Positions 1 through 9,932 are shown, counted from the first letter of the stretch. The stretch is 28,219 nt of DNA from B8-G4 sp033720735 (GCA_033720735.1 JAWWBX010000017.1:1-28219); one strand, 5' to 3'. Numbers and translations: made by a program. Notes: generated by a model not told the origin, from the letters alone.

Positions 1-50
1 AGTTCAAGTTGAGCCCGTATCTCCTCGATGTCTCGTTGCGTCAGTCCCAT
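1..50 (-). CDS. Start of a leftward gene, truncated by the window edge (possibly DHH-type phosphoesterase)
   Basis: On the minus strand an ATG at 50 opens a frame that runs off the window edge, giving MGLTQRDIEEIRAQLE. The frame is open back to a stop at about 81-83, so this ATG is the first good start. It is divergent from ndk. Sixteen residues cannot identify a family. In many Bacteroidota an NrnA-like DHH oligoribonuclease/PAP phosphatase lies divergent from ndk and begins with a similar short amphipathic helix. That is a contextual guess only. Confidence 0.35.
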   Translation of the reverse strand, partial: MGLTQRDIEEIRAQLE

Positions 51-134
51 CAGGGGCGCGAAGTTGTGATTTAAATCCCGTTATCCCAAATACAAAATCC
101 GCGGTGCTGTTGTTCCGCGACACGCCAATTGTCT

Positions 135-142
135 TACATTTG
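135..142 (+). promoter_or_regulatory. Bacteroidota-type -7 promoter box for ndk
   Basis: TACATTTG is a perfect match to the Bacteroidota -7 consensus TAnnTTTG and ends 28 bases before the ndk ATG at 171. A TTG at 110-112, 22 bases upstream, could be the -33 element. The box lies downstream of the alternative in-frame start at 129, which favours the ATG at 171. Confidence 0.6.
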
Positions 143-170
143 CACCTCAAATTTCGAAACAAATCAAGAA

Positions 171-596
171 ATGGCTGGAAACAGAACATTCACCATGATC
201 AAACCCGACGCTGTGCGCGACGGACATATCGGAGCCATCCTGGCCAAGATCAATGAAGCAGGATTTCGCATTGTCGCCATGAAGCTGACGCAGCTTTCTC
301 CCGAAAAAGCGGCGCAATTCTATGCGGTACACCGCGAGCGTCCCTTTTATGGCGAGCTGGTCGAATTCATGTCATCAGGACCGATCGTCGCCGCCATTCT
401 GGAGAAGGACAATGCCGTGGAGGATTTTCGCACACTGATCGGCGCTACCGATCCGGCCAAAGCCGCCCCAGGCACCATCCGCGCGCTGTACGCCCGGGAT
501 GTGGGTGCCAATGCCATCCATGGTGCCGATTCAGATGAGAATGCAGCGATCGAAGGTGCTTTTCACTTCGCCGGCGTCGAGATCTACCAGCGTTAG
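171..596 (+). CDS. ndk: Nucleoside diphosphate kinase
   Basis: This cytosolic enzyme transfers the gamma phosphate from ATP to nucleoside diphosphates through a phosphohistidine intermediate, balancing the NTP and dNTP pools. The 141-residue product has the usual short bacterial length. It shows the N-terminal TMIKPDAV strand (residues 8-15) and the active-site signature NAIHGADSDENA, with catalytic His117. The ATG at 171 is chosen because family members start just before this strand and because a -7 box sits at 135-142; an upstream in-frame start at 129 would add 14 unrelated residues. The stop codon TAG (594-596) overlaps the TAA of convergent mutS2, so the two genes meet tail to tail over four bases without a terminator. 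Confidence 0.97.
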   Translation: MAGNRTFTMIKPDAVRDGHIGAILAKINEAGFRIVAMKLTQLSPEKAAQFYAVHRERPFYGELVEFMSSGPIVAAILEKDNAVEDFRTLIGATDPAKAAPGTIRALYARDVGANAIHGADSDENAAIEGAFHFAGVEIYQR

Positions 597-2968
597 AATT
601 CCACGATCGTCGTTCCGGAACCGCCTGCCTGATCCTCGGGATGGCGGGTTTCAACGACTGGATATTCCTTCAATTTGTCAACGACCAGGCGCCTCAGCGC
701 TCCCGTTCCCTTGCCGTGAATGATCCGGACCGGCGAGGTGTTTGACATCAACGCGCCATCCAGGAATTTCTCAAGCAGTTCTCCGGCCTCATCAGCCCGC
801 AACCCCCGAATATCAAGCAGAGGGTTGAACTGGCCGACAGGTTCACGTGCCAGGTCATGTTGCACCGAGGCCCGCGGGTTGATCTCGAGGGGATCTCCTG
901 CAGGTGTAAGATCGGTGACAGGCACATTCATGCGGAGTTGGCCGATGATCACCGTTGCCTGGTTCTTCTCGAGCCGTTCGATCTGGCCGGTATGCAGTCC
1001 ATTTTGCACTTTGACAAAATCCCCGACGCGCCAGGCGACATTGGCGGATCGCTCCTGAGCCAGCGCCGCGTTGATCTCGCCGATCTCCTGACGCACTTCC
1101 TCCCGCGCTTTTTTGATGCGATGCAATTCTTTTTGCGCAGCTTCCAGGTTGTGTGACTCGCGGATCGCCCGCACCGACTTCTCCAGCTCCCGGTTGAGCT
1201 GGGAAATGTGCTGGTAGTCGCGCTCCTTTTGCTCGAGGCGAAATTTCTTGCGCTGTGCCGTGAGGTCTTGTTGCAACCGTTCGTAGTTCCTGACCAGTTT
1301 GTCCAGATTGCGCTCCTGCTCGCGCACCGCCTTCAGTTTCTCTGAAAGCGCATGCTTTTGCCGCTCCAGATCTATCAGCAAGTCCTCGAGGGCGCGGGTC
1401 TGCTTGCCAGCGCGCTTCCGGGCGTAACCGAGGACCTCTTTCGGCAACCCTGTCCGCTCGGCGATCTCAAAAGCAAATGAGCTGCCGGGGACACCCACTC
1501 TCAGCTGATAGCTCGGCGCCATGGACTCCTGGTCGAAGACCATCGCACCATTGACCACGCCTTTTTTGCGAAAGGCATACACTTTCAGTTCTGAATAATG
1601 GGTGGTCAGCACGCCATGCACACCGCGCTTGATCAATGCATCGAGGATCGCCTCAGCAATCGCGCCGCCCAATTTGGGATCCGTACCGGAGCCAAACTCG
1701 TCGATCAGCACCAGCGTGCGATCTGTGGCTGCCGCGACGAACTCCTTCATGTCCTGGAGCCGCGAGCTGTAGGTGCTGAGGTCATTCTCAATCGACTGGC
1801 GGTCACCCAATTCGACGCAGAGCTTTTCGAATACTCCAAACTCGGAGCGCGCGTCTGCAGGAATCGGCAAACCAGACTGAACCATCACCTGCATCAGCCC
1901 TACCGATTTCATCAGGATCGACTTTCCCCCCGCATTGGGGCCGCTCAGCAACAAGATCCGATTGCCTTTCTGCAAGTGCAGATCGAAGGGTACCGTGGTT
2001 TTACCTCCCTCTCTGTTCTTCAGGAAGAGCAGCGGATGGCGTCCCTGCTCAATATGCAAGACCGGCTGGTCGGAGATCTCCGGGCATGCGCCCTTGAGTG
2101 CCATACCCAAGCGTCCCTTGGCCAGGTACAGATCAATTTCGGACAACACGTCTTCGGCAACTGCAAAATACGGGACCGATGGCCTGAGCTGGTCACAGAG
2201 CTCAAGCAGAATGCGGCGCTCCTCAGCCCTGATCGCCCCCTGTATCTCGATCACATCATTGTTGACCTCGATGAGTTCCTCCGGTTCAACGAAAGCGGTT
2301 TTACCGGTGGCAGACTGGTCATGAATGATCCCGCGGATCTGGCGCTTGCGCTCAGAAATCACAGCCAGTACCCGTCTTCCGTTGCGCATGCTTTCCAGGG
2401 TATCCGACAACCAGCCCTGGTCGGCATATTTCCGAATCACCTTTTCAAAAAGCTGGTCTCCCTGCCGTCTTCTCGCTGCCAGCGATTTGGCCAACGACCG
2501 CAGCGTGTCTGACGCATCGGGCCGTACCTGGCCTTCCTCGTCCAGCACGGCAGTCATTGCGTTGATGGCGTCAGCGGGGTCCGGCAAACCGGAACTCAAA
2601 CCGGCCAGATGCGGAAAGCGCTCACCATGCTCCGAGTTGAAAAAGGTCAGGACATCACGCACCTGCAGGAGTACCGCCAGCAGGTCAATGAGCTCTTCTC
2701 CGGGTACCACCAGTCCATCGACCCGCAGCTGGTCGAGCACATCTTCCAGCCTGGGGTAAGCGCCCGTGATCACCGTCAGTTGCTCCTCATGGATGCGCAT
2801 CGCATCACCAGCGATCATGAGTTCTTCGCGGATCCACCGGGCATCTTCCCTAGGCACGATACCGCTACACTTCTGTCTGGCCACCTCCCCGGTGCAGCGC
2901 TCGCCGACCAAAGCGAGGACCTTGTGAAACTCAAGGATTTCCAGAGCCGATGAAGGGATTACACGCAT
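593..2968 (-). CDS. mutS2: MutS2 family ATPase/endonuclease with C-terminal Smr domain
   Basis: The product has 791 residues, the usual MutS2 length. The MutS-like core carries Walker A GPNAGGKS (residues 343-350), the STYSSRLQDMKEF block (398-410), Walker B LVLIDEFGSGTD (419-430) and the THYSELK switch (456-462). A long charged, coiled-coil-rich stretch follows (roughly 520-640). The C-terminal Smr domain has LDIRG and HGKGTGALR, the nuclease-type motifs. MutS2 lacks the mismatch-reading domain of MutS. It is known to suppress homologous recombination in Helicobacter and to split collided ribosomes in Bacillus; which role applies here cannot be read from sequence. It is divergent from aroC with 70 bases between starts. 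A near-match -7 box (TTATTTTG) lies about 17 bases before the ATG. Confidence 0.96.
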   Translation of the reverse strand: MRVIPSSALEILEFHKVLALVGERCTGEVARQKCSGIVPREDARWIREELMIAGDAMRIHEEQLTVITGAYPRLEDVLDQLRVDGLVVPGEELIDLLAVLLQVRDVLTFFNSEHGERFPHLAGLSSGLPDPADAINAMTAVLDEEGQVRPDASDTLRSLAKSLAARRRQGDQLFEKVIRKYADQGWLSDTLESMRNGRRVLAVISERKRQIRGIIHDQSATGKTAFVEPEELIEVNNDVIEIQGAIRAEERRILLELCDQLRPSVPYFAVAEDVLSEIDLYLAKGRLGMALKGACPEISDQPVLHIEQGRHPLLFLKNREGGKTTVPFDLHLQKGNRILLLSGPNAGGKSILMKSVGLMQVMVQSGLPIPADARSEFGVFEKLCVELGDRQSIENDLSTYSSRLQDMKEFVAAATDRTLVLIDEFGSGTDPKLGGAIAEAILDALIKRGVHGVLTTHYSELKVYAFRKKGVVNGAMVFDQESMAPSYQLRVGVPGSSFAFEIAERTGLPKEVLGYARKRAGKQTRALEDLLIDLERQKHALSEKLKAVREQERNLDKLVRNYERLQQDLTAQRKKFRLEQKERDYQHISQLNRELEKSVRAIRESHNLEAAQKELHRIKKAREEVRQEIGEINAALAQERSANVAWRVGDFVKVQNGLHTGQIERLEKNQATVIIGQLRMNVPVTDLTPAGDPLEINPRASVQHDLAREPVGQFNPLLDIRGLRADEAGELLEKFLDGALMSNTSPVRIIHGKGTGALRRLVVDKLKEYPVVETRHPEDQAGGSGTTIVEF

Positions 2969-3038
2969 GGCAACAGGGCGGAGTGCAAAATAAACATGAA
3001 TATTTCGAAAGCCTTACTTTCACCTGAAATCAACGTGG

Positions 3039-4130
3039 ATGGCCGGCAATAGTTTCGGGGAGATCTTCCGGGTGACCACCTTTGGTGAGTCCCATGGCAA
3101 AGGGATCGGCGTGGTGATCGATGGTTGCCCCGCGCGGCTGCAGCTCGACATGTCATTCATTCAGTCTGAATTGCGCCGTCGCCGGCCCGGTCAGAGTGCA
3201 CTCACCACCCAGCGCCAGGAGACCGAGGAGTTTGAAATCCTGTCTGGTGTGCTCGGCGAACAGACGACTGGCGCGCCGTTGACCATCTGGATCGCGAACC
3301 GGGATGCCAGGCCTGCCGATTACACGCATGTCGCAACCACTTACCGGCCGTCCCATGCTGACTACACCTACGAGGCCAAGTACGGCATTCGGGATGTAAG
3401 AGGCAGCGGAAGGGCATCGGCCCGGGAGACTGCAGCCCGTGTCGCAGCCGGCGCCGTCGCCAAAGTCATGCTGCGCAGCATGGGTATCGAGATTGGCGGT
3501 TACGTCCGCCAGGTGGGCACTGTGGCCATGACAGGCGCGGACCGTCAGTGGCCTCTCGCCGAAGTAGAAGCTTCACTGGTCAGGTGCCCCGACCCGGCGA
3601 CATCAGCCAGCATGCAGGCAGAGATCGAACGCGTGCGCGACCTCGGTGACTCCCTCGGGGGGGTCATCGCGTGTGTCATCACCGGGGTACCCGCCGGTCT
3701 GGGTGAACCGGTATTCGACCGGCTACACGCCGATCTCGGAAAGGGCATTTTGAGTATCAACGCCTGCAAGGGGTTCGAGATCGGATCAGGCTTTGCCGGC
3801 GCAGCGATGCAGGGATCGGCGCATAACGATCCCTTTGTTCAGACCGACGAGGGTGTGCGCACTACCACCAACCATTCCGGGGGCGTACAGGGCGGCATTA
3901 GCAATGGCATGGAGATCATCGTCCGGGCAGCCTTCAAGCCCGTTTCCACGCTCATGCAAACACAGCGTACGATCGACCAATCGGGCCAGGAGGTGGAACT
4001 TGAGGGGAAGGGCAGGCACGATCCGTGCGTGGTGCCGCGGGCAGTACCCATCGTGGAAGCCATGTGCGCACTGGTGCTGGCAGATCATTTGCTGCGCCAC
4101 CGGGCCCGCGCGGACTTTATCAGTCGTTGA
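3039..4130 (+). CDS. aroC: Chorismate synthase
   Basis: AroC catalyses the last shikimate-pathway step, converting 5-enolpyruvylshikimate 3-phosphate to chorismate with reduced FMN. The 363 residues match the family length. The three family signatures are present: GESHGKGIGVVIDGCP near residue 17, RGSGRASARETAARVAAGA near 121, and HDPCVVPRAVPIVEAM near 328. The ATG at 3039 starts the typical MAGNSFGEIFRVTTFGESHG N-terminus. Upstream, TACTTTCA at 3015-3022 resembles the -7 box imperfectly. The gene stands alone as a shikimate gene here. Its last 11 bases (4120-4130) overlap the 3' end of the opposing tamB gene. Confidence 0.97.
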   Translation: MAGNSFGEIFRVTTFGESHGKGIGVVIDGCPARLQLDMSFIQSELRRRRPGQSALTTQRQETEEFEILSGVLGEQTTGAPLTIWIANRDARPADYTHVATTYRPSHADYTYEAKYGIRDVRGSGRASARETAARVAAGAVAKVMLRSMGIEIGGYVRQVGTVAMTGADRQWPLAEVEASLVRCPDPATSASMQAEIERVRDLGDSLGGVIACVITGVPAGLGEPVFDRLHADLGKGILSINACKGFEIGSGFAGAAMQGSAHNDPFVQTDEGVRTTTNHSGGVQGGISNGMEIIVRAAFKPVSTLMQTQRTIDQSGQEVELEGKGRHDPCVVPRAVPIVEAMCALVLADHLLRHRARADFISR

Positions 4131-7100
4131 TGTCCGGAGAAGGCGTTGTTTCGGTGTTTTTCTTGAGTTTTTTGGCCTCGCGGTCGAGTCCTTGGAGCCA
4201 TTCTCCGAAGCTGTCGAACTCGCGACGGTACGACAACCCAAGTCCAACTTTGCTTTTGCGCCCCTCGATCGTCCATTCATTGCGGTGATAGAACCGGATC
4301 TTGAGCCGCCGATCGGCGGTAAGGACATATTCCAGGGCATAATCACCGGCGAAATAGGTGCCGGATGGGATGACCGGGCTGTCGGTGATGTAGTTGCCTC
4401 CCACGTCCAGGATAATGCGGTCATCAAACAGGCGGTTCTTCATGCGCAGCTCCCACTCCGAGTAGGAGTAGTCCTGCAAGTCAAAATCGTACGACTTGTT
4501 ATACCCGACGTCAAAATCGATGCCTGAGATGAAGTCGACATCCTCCACTGCCCGTTCAAGGAACTCCGACAGGAACTGAGACAACTGGGTCGAGAAGAAC
4601 TCACTCAATGTGTTGTAGATACCGCTGCCAGCCAGTTGTGTGGTACTGCTGTTCTGCAGCACGTTGGATGGCAGGAAGGTACCCGCCCACAGGAGACCGA
4701 ACACTTGCTCGTTGAGTGCATTCTGGTTTGACTCGAGGATCCTGAGCTTGCTGTCGGCATACCCGGCCAACTCACCGGTCAGCTCCGGAAACCGGATGGA
4801 AAAATTGATCGACGGTTCAAGCAGCGACCCTGTCAGGTACATGGTGAGTTCCACACTGCGCTTGAGGCTTGCCTCCTCCTTCGCCTGGGGAGAGGCATTA
4901 ATGAGATATTCTTCAAGAAACGTACGCAAGGAGGTCCGCAGGCCGGTGTAAGTCGCCTGAATATCCATTTGTGCGTCAAACGGATCACCGGTCCAGCGCA
5001 GCGTGCCTCCAGGCACAATTTCAAACGGCTTGTTGAGTACAAAGTTGGTGAACAGGTAGTCACCCTGCGCAAGTTCGTACAGGCCATACATAGTGAAATC
5101 ACCCGAGCGCGTGATCTCCAGTTGCAAGTCTCCCTGGCCGGTCACCTTGATGATATCTTCGGTGCGCTCGTCAAAAATGATCTCGACCTGAGCTTCCGGC
5201 GTCATGGACAGGTTCATGTCAAAGTTCATCCCGGTGATGAGCTGTTCATCACTTTCCACGGTCACGGTACCGGTCGAATCCTTTTTGACAAAACGGATAA
5301 ACGTCTCTTCTCCCTCTACTCCATTCTGCTCAACCGTGATCGCCACCCGGGTGCCTGCCAGTGCCGTGGCATCCACCGAAATATTGGGTCTCGAAGTGGT
5401 GCCGGAAAAACGGGCATCGATGCTGCCGATCCCGAATCCATGGTACAACGGATTGTCCTGCTTGGTGGTATTGAGAGCGATCAGTCGGTTTGCCGTAATC
5501 CGCGCGTCCAGACCGAAATCAGAAAAGAGCTGGTGTGTCAATCCTCCCGTTACCCGCCCGATATTGCCATTCCTGTCCCGGATCTCGGCGCCGTCCATGG
5601 AGATCCTGTCCCCGGTCAGCTGAATGATTTGATCATGAAATGTGTACCGGGCACCCAGATAGCTCACGGTGGTGGCGCCTTCCATGGTCCTCAGTGTGCC
5701 CTCCATGTCGAGCCGGCTCATCGGTCCGTGCAGACGCATGTCGCCGATCAGACTCCCGCGTGTATTGCGGATGCCGTCTCCCAGGATGTACTCCAGGAAC
5801 TGGAGCGGGAAGGTATCGAGACGGATGTTCATGTCGAGCGTATTGCGCAATTCTTCTGGCACTTCATCGAGCGGCGGATAGTACCAGCCGTCTGCCCTGA
5901 TATGCGAATCAGTTTCGTCAAGATTGACCGACATTTCCACCGGAAGACCGGCCACTTCCATCCGCCCGTCGAGCACCAGGGTCCCATAGGATTCTCCATT
6001 GATCGCCAGCTCCGGGACCGCCAGCCAGGTATAGAATCCTTTGCGTTCGAAGATATCTTCAATCATCAGTGTGAGGCTGTAGCCACCACCGAAACTGAGG
6101 TTGTCATAGGTCCACAGCTGGTTGACATATCTGGCGTCAAATCCTTCCACATCAAGCAGGATGCCGCGCCGGTCCACACTCCGGAGGCTGATGCGCTCCT
6201 CAGCGTGTTGCAGCGTAAAATCGGAGATCATGATCGATTTGGCATTCCAGATCACACGGTTGTCCGGATTAAGCCGCCAGGGGTCGTTGAACAGGACCAG
6301 GTCCTGCGGTTCGATCCGCGCGGTGTAGGTACCTTGTTCGTCCTGCGTGATCGATCCGCGCAAATCCAGTTTGTTGACCGAAACGAGGAGGTCGTCGGTC
6401 ACAAAATGCCAGTCCAGATGGCGATTGCTACCCGAGAAGTCCAAGCTCAGATCATCAAAGAAGTGCTTCTCGTCAATATCAAAGGCGGTAATGTCCATCG
6501 AGCCGCTGGCCTCCATTCCCAGCGACTGCACTGAACCGCGCGCTTCATACACATTCAAATTCCCAACGTGCAGGGCCGGGATGTTAAAGTTGAGGCGCAG
6601 GTCGTTGTTGCGCGTATCGATATCACCGACCAGCCGCACATCGCGAAAGGTAAAATTGGGCAGTTCCAATAGCGCGATCCATTCCTGGGGGTCGTTGAAA
6701 ACGAGGTCAAACATCATATCCGCAGCCACAGCAGCTGAATCCGGCGGTTGTGGCGGCGGTGGTATCCGGTCCGGATAGGCCAGGTTGAGTGTGGTCACAA
6801 TCTGCGGATATACATTGCGAAAGTCGAACTGACCGCGGATCAAACCATTGACATAATCTGACTGGATGTTCATGACACGCTCTCCGCGGGCACTGCGCTG
6901 CGACACCAGATTGATCGTATCCAGCGTGTACCGTTCTGCGGTGCCACGTGTGAGAACAACCTTGCTCGCCGTTGCCCGGCCGTCAATCGCGTTGATGCTT
7001 TCAAACGATCCGGCCACATCAAAGAGCCCCGACAGGGTAAGTGGTTCTTCGGTCAGATTCAGTGCCTGGAAATCCACATTGCGCACCTGCGCTTCAAAAT

Positions 7101-8931
7101 CAAAATTCGGGGCAGACTCGCTAAAATCCACAGAGCCCAGAAAACTCAGGTTAATATTGTCATCCTCGATCACCATGGAACCGTCAAAGAAATTCTTGTC
7201 GAGCAGGCCATTGAGTTGCACATCCTCGTAGACGTAGCCTTTGTAGGTGACCGCGTGGATCTTTCCATCGAGGCGCACATTGGCTGACTCGGCGGTCAAA
7301 CCGCGCCCTTCACGCACGTGCGCCTCCATGCGGATCGTGCCCAGGTCCGGGTTGTCGGTCCATGTGCGAAGATCAAAGTTGACCAGTTCGATATTGCCAG
7401 AGTACTGTGCCAGCGTCCTGCCTGGTTTCAAATCGAGGCGCATGTCGAGGTTCGCATTTCCGATCCGGGAGCGCACAGAACCGAAGGCCACAAAGTCCTG
7501 GAAGAACCCGTCGAATCTGCCTTCGAAGCGTATCCGGCCGAGCTTGCGAAACTGGGCTGGCAGAGCGAGGCCCGGCAGCGTTTCGTTGAGCGCATCGGCA
7601 CTAAACGTGGCATCGTCGACAGTCAGGTTGAGGATCTGTTCGTCAGGAATCGTGAGATTGCGCGACCGGAACGCGCCCTTGAACGCCAGCGGACCGATCG
7701 TTGCCTCCAGTGACTCGCCCCGCAGGCGATTGAGCGAGCCGCGTACCACACCGTTGAGCACGATGTCCTCGTCGGCATTCTGCACAAAAAACGCATTGTC
7801 CTGCAACACGGGAATAGCCAAAAGCAGATCGTCGATGGCAATCCGCGATTCGTCAAAGACCCCGATCATCTCCACATCATCTGCAAAGGAATTGACCTCG
7901 CGTATGTCATCAAACCGGAACACCAGGGATCTGCTCAGGGTACTTTGTGGTGTCTGGAGCTGGAATTCATTCAATACGATCTCCTGCGGACTGATGGCCA
8001 CTTCCAGAGCCTCAAAGGAGGTGATCTCAAATCCCGACGATTCGACCAGACTCAGATGCCCCACGATCCCTCCGATATGCATGCCCTGCATCCAAAAGTC
8101 ATCGAGCGACAGATCGACCGACCGCACATCGAGCTGATTGTAATCCATTCCGACCAGCCGCGGAGTTGGAGACGGATTGATCAGTTGGAATGCACCGTTG
8201 GTTACCCCGGCATGACACATGGTGATACGCCAGCCAGTGGAATCAGGGGCCGGGGTCCGCTCGACGGCTCCTGCTTCTCCATAGCTCTCCACACGGATAA
8301 AGGCTCCATCCATCTGAATGTCGTCCACGATAAGTTCGCGGGTGCGGAAATCCACGATGTCGATCGCCACCTCCAGTGCGGGTACGCGGTAGACATGGCG
8401 GCTTTGGGCATGCCGGTCGTCATAGCGCATGGCAAGGTCTGTTGCCGCCACCGTCCCCACACGCATGGCCAGCTTGCCCTCGCGCGTCGGCTGGTCGGGC
8501 TTGTTTTCAAAAAGTCTTGACAACACGATGGCCAGGGTGTGCATTTCAGCACCGGGCTCTTTTTCAAAATCGAGTAGTGCATCATCAAGCCGTACGTCGC
8601 GAATCGTAAGCCGGTTCTTGGTGAGTGAGAGCAAATTTGTAAACCTCACACGCAGGCGCTCGGCATAGATCAGCGTGTCAGCCGGTTGGCCTGGCTTTGC
8701 CACATAGAAATCGTTGAGCTCAAAGTGCTTGAAAATGTTGAAGTCAAATCTGCGAATGTCAACTTCACTCTTCGTCTTCTTGCTGATATAGGTACTGATC
8801 TGACGAATACCCCAGGTCTGGACCAGCGGGATGTGGACGATAAATGACAGCGACAACAGGGCAAGCACGGGGATGAGCAGGGCGATCCCCAGCCTGTTCC
8901 AAAATCGGCCTTTGCGTCGTTCTTTCGTCAT
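4120..8931 (-). CDS. tamB: TamB-family translocation/assembly module protein (DUF490)
   Basis: This 1603-residue envelope protein has a short cytosolic basic N-terminus, one membrane anchor (about residues 13-33) and then a very long repetitive beta-rich region, as in AsmA-like TamB proteins. The C-terminal DUF490-type region (roughly 1230-1560) includes motifs such as GQGDLQLEITRSGDF, YELAQGDYLFTNFVLNKPF and FGLLWAGTFLP. TamB spans the periplasm and works with the Omp85 protein TamA in outer-membrane protein insertion and probably in lipid transport. It is longer than the Enterobacterial protein (about 1260), as is usual in Bacteroidota. The tail after the last beta strand is basic and then acidic (REAKKLKKN...SPDIND) and overlaps aroC. 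No tamA lies in the window. folP lies 114 bases upstream on the same strand and may be co-transcribed. Confidence 0.93.
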   Translation of the reverse strand: MTKERRKGRFWNRLGIALLIPVLALLSLSFIVHIPLVQTWGIRQISTYISKKTKSEVDIRRFDFNIFKHFELNDFYVAKPGQPADTLIYAERLRVRFTNLLSLTKNRLTIRDVRLDDALLDFEKEPGAEMHTLAIVLSRLFENKPDQPTREGKLAMRVGTVAATDLAMRYDDRHAQSRHVYRVPALEVAIDIVDFRTRELIVDDIQMDGAFIRVESYGEAGAVERTPAPDSTGWRITMCHAGVTNGAFQLINPSPTPRLVGMDYNQLDVRSVDLSLDDFWMQGMHIGGIVGHLSLVESSGFEITSFEALEVAISPQEIVLNEFQLQTPQSTLSRSLVFRFDDIREVNSFADDVEMIGVFDESRIAIDDLLLAIPVLQDNAFFVQNADEDIVLNGVVRGSLNRLRGESLEATIGPLAFKGAFRSRNLTIPDEQILNLTVDDATFSADALNETLPGLALPAQFRKLGRIRFEGRFDGFFQDFVAFGSVRSRIGNANLDMRLDLKPGRTLAQYSGNIELVNFDLRTWTDNPDLGTIRMEAHVREGRGLTAESANVRLDGKIHAVTYKGYVYEDVQLNGLLDKNFFDGSMVIEDDNINLSFLGSVDFSESAPNFDFEAQVRNVDFQALNLTEEPLTLSGLFDVAGSFESINAIDGRATASKVVLTRGTAERYTLDTINLVSQRSARGERVMNIQSDYVNGLIRGQFDFRNVYPQIVTTLNLAYPDRIPPPPQPPDSAAVAADMMFDLVFNDPQEWIALLELPNFTFRDVRLVGDIDTRNNDLRLNFNIPALHVGNLNVYEARGSVQSLGMEASGSMDITAFDIDEKHFFDDLSLDFSGSNRHLDWHFVTDDLLVSVNKLDLRGSITQDEQGTYTARIEPQDLVLFNDPWRLNPDNRVIWNAKSIMISDFTLQHAEERISLRSVDRRGILLDVEGFDARYVNQLWTYDNLSFGGGYSLTLMIEDIFERKGFYTWLAVPELAINGESYGTLVLDGRMEVAGLPVEMSVNLDETDSHIRADGWYYPPLDEVPEELRNTLDMNIRLDTFPLQFLEYILGDGIRNTRGSLIGDMRLHGPMSRLDMEGTLRTMEGATTVSYLGARYTFHDQIIQLTGDRISMDGAEIRDRNGNIGRVTGGLTHQLFSDFGLDARITANRLIALNTTKQDNPLYHGFGIGSIDARFSGTTSRPNISVDATALAGTRVAITVEQNGVEGEETFIRFVKKDSTGTVTVESDEQLITGMNFDMNLSMTPEAQVEIIFDERTEDIIKVTGQGDLQLEITRSGDFTMYGLYELAQGDYLFTNFVLNKPFEIVPGGTLRWTGDPFDAQMDIQATYTGLRTSLRTFLEEYLINASPQAKEEASLKRSVELTMYLTGSLLEPSINFSIRFPELTGELAGYADSKLRILESNQNALNEQVFGLLWAGTFLPSNVLQNSSTTQLAGSGIYNTLSEFFSTQLSQFLSEFLERAVEDVDFISGIDFDVGYNKSYDFDLQDYSYSEWELRMKNRLFDDRIILDVGGNYITDSPVIPSGTYFAGDYALEYVLTADRRLKIRFYHRNEWTIEGRKSKVGLGLSYRREFDSFGEWLQGLDREAKKLKKNTETTPSPDIND

Positions 8932-9045
8932 CCTTGCGAACCCTGCACTTGCTTAACAATCAATGTACACGCAATTACCCGCACCTCCATGCTTCCATCT
9001 GTTATTAACCACATCTTAACCTGATGTATCATGGAATACCCTGAT

Positions 9046-9918
9046 CTACAGGACTTCCGGTCCGGCATCCCGGCCCAGGGCGACATGGTAGCGCCGGTAC
9101 AACGCGATCACTTCCATGGCCTCACGGACGTCGTGCACGCGCAGCACCGAGGCACCTCTTTCCAACGCCAGCATGTGCAATGCTGTTGTACCGTTGAGGG
9201 CGCGTTGTGGCGAGATACCAAGCACCTTGCAGATCATCGACTTACGGCTGACACCGGCCACAATGGGTACCTCCAGAAATTTGAAGATCCCGAGTTTCGC
9301 CAGAAGTGAATAATTGTGATCCACAGTTTTGCCAAAACCAAAACCGGGATCGATCAGGATGTCGGTCATTCCGGCAGCACGCAGTACACGCAAACGTTCG
9401 ACAAAATACCGCAGTACCGTCCCCGCGACGTCGTCGTACTGCGGGTTGTCCTGCATGGTTCGCGGCGTTCCCTGCATGTGCATGCAGATAAACGGTGCGC
9501 CGTAGCTGGCGACAATGTCGATCATGGCCGGGTCCAGGACACCTCCTGAAATATCGTTGATCAGGTGGACACCTTCTGCCAGTGCGGCGTCGGCGATCGC
9601 AGCCCGGTAGGTGTCGACAGAGATCAAAGCTTCGGGAAAAGCCCGGATCACAGCTTGCAAGACCGGCAAGAGACGCTCCAGCTCCTCCTGCTCACTGGTC
9701 TCCCCGGCACCCGGCCGGGTCGAGCATGCGCCGATATCGAGAATGGTCGCCCCCTCGTCAAGCATGATGCCCGCGCGCTCCACAGCCGCGTCGGTCGTCG
9801 GAAGGGCGCCGCCATCATAAAAGGAATCCGGCGTCACATTGAGGATGCCCATGACAATCGGCTGCCCAATGGTGAGCAGGCGTCCGCGGCAATTGAGTGT
9901 ATGCTGGCGATAGATCAT
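9046..9918 (-). CDS. folP: Dihydropteroate synthase
   Basis: FolP condenses 4-aminobenzoate with 6-hydroxymethyl-dihydropterin diphosphate in folate synthesis and is the sulfonamide target. The 290-residue TIM-barrel protein shows VMGILNVTPDSFYDGG near the N-terminus, ISVDTYRA, LINDISGG, DPGFGFGKT, GVSRKSMI and the C-terminal RVHD motif, so the full set of substrate-binding loops is present. The ATG at 9918 gives MIYRQHTLNCRG..., aligning with usual family starts. The frame stays open to 10053, but the extra 45 residues have no family counterpart and would run under the DinB gene and its upstream region. A -7 box at 9925-9932 also supports 9918. Confidence 0.95.
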   Translation of the reverse strand: MIYRQHTLNCRGRLLTIGQPIVMGILNVTPDSFYDGGALPTTDAAVERAGIMLDEGATILDIGACSTRPGAGETSEQEELERLLPVLQAVIRAFPEALISVDTYRAAIADAALAEGVHLINDISGGVLDPAMIDIVASYGAPFICMHMQGTPRTMQDNPQYDDVAGTVLRYFVERLRVLRAAGMTDILIDPGFGFGKTVDHNYSLLAKLGIFKFLEVPIVAGVSRKSMICKVLGISPQRALNGTTALHMLALERGASVLRVHDVREAMEVIALYRRYHVALGRDAGPEVL

Positions 9919-9924
9919 GCGCGC

Positions 9925-9932
9925 CAAAGGTA
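9925..9932 (-). promoter_or_regulatory. Candidate -7 promoter box for folP
   Basis: Read on the minus strand, TACCTTTG is a perfect match to TAnnTTTG and ends only six bases before the folP ATG at 9918. If functional, the transcript would begin at or within a few bases of the start codon, giving an almost leaderless mRNA. I see no clear -33 TTTG at the expected distance, so a chance match is possible. Confidence 0.4.

Noticed and set aside
1598..2512. 304-codon open frame opposite mutS2
   Set aside because: It is entirely antisense to the conserved MutS2 ATPase core and has no recognisable motif.
4969..6534. Long open frame on the plus strand opposite tamB (521 codons)
   Set aside because: It is fully antisense to a well-supported TamB protein, has no recognisable domain and an unnatural Cys/His/Arg/Gln-rich composition, so it is a shadow of the GC-rich codon pattern.
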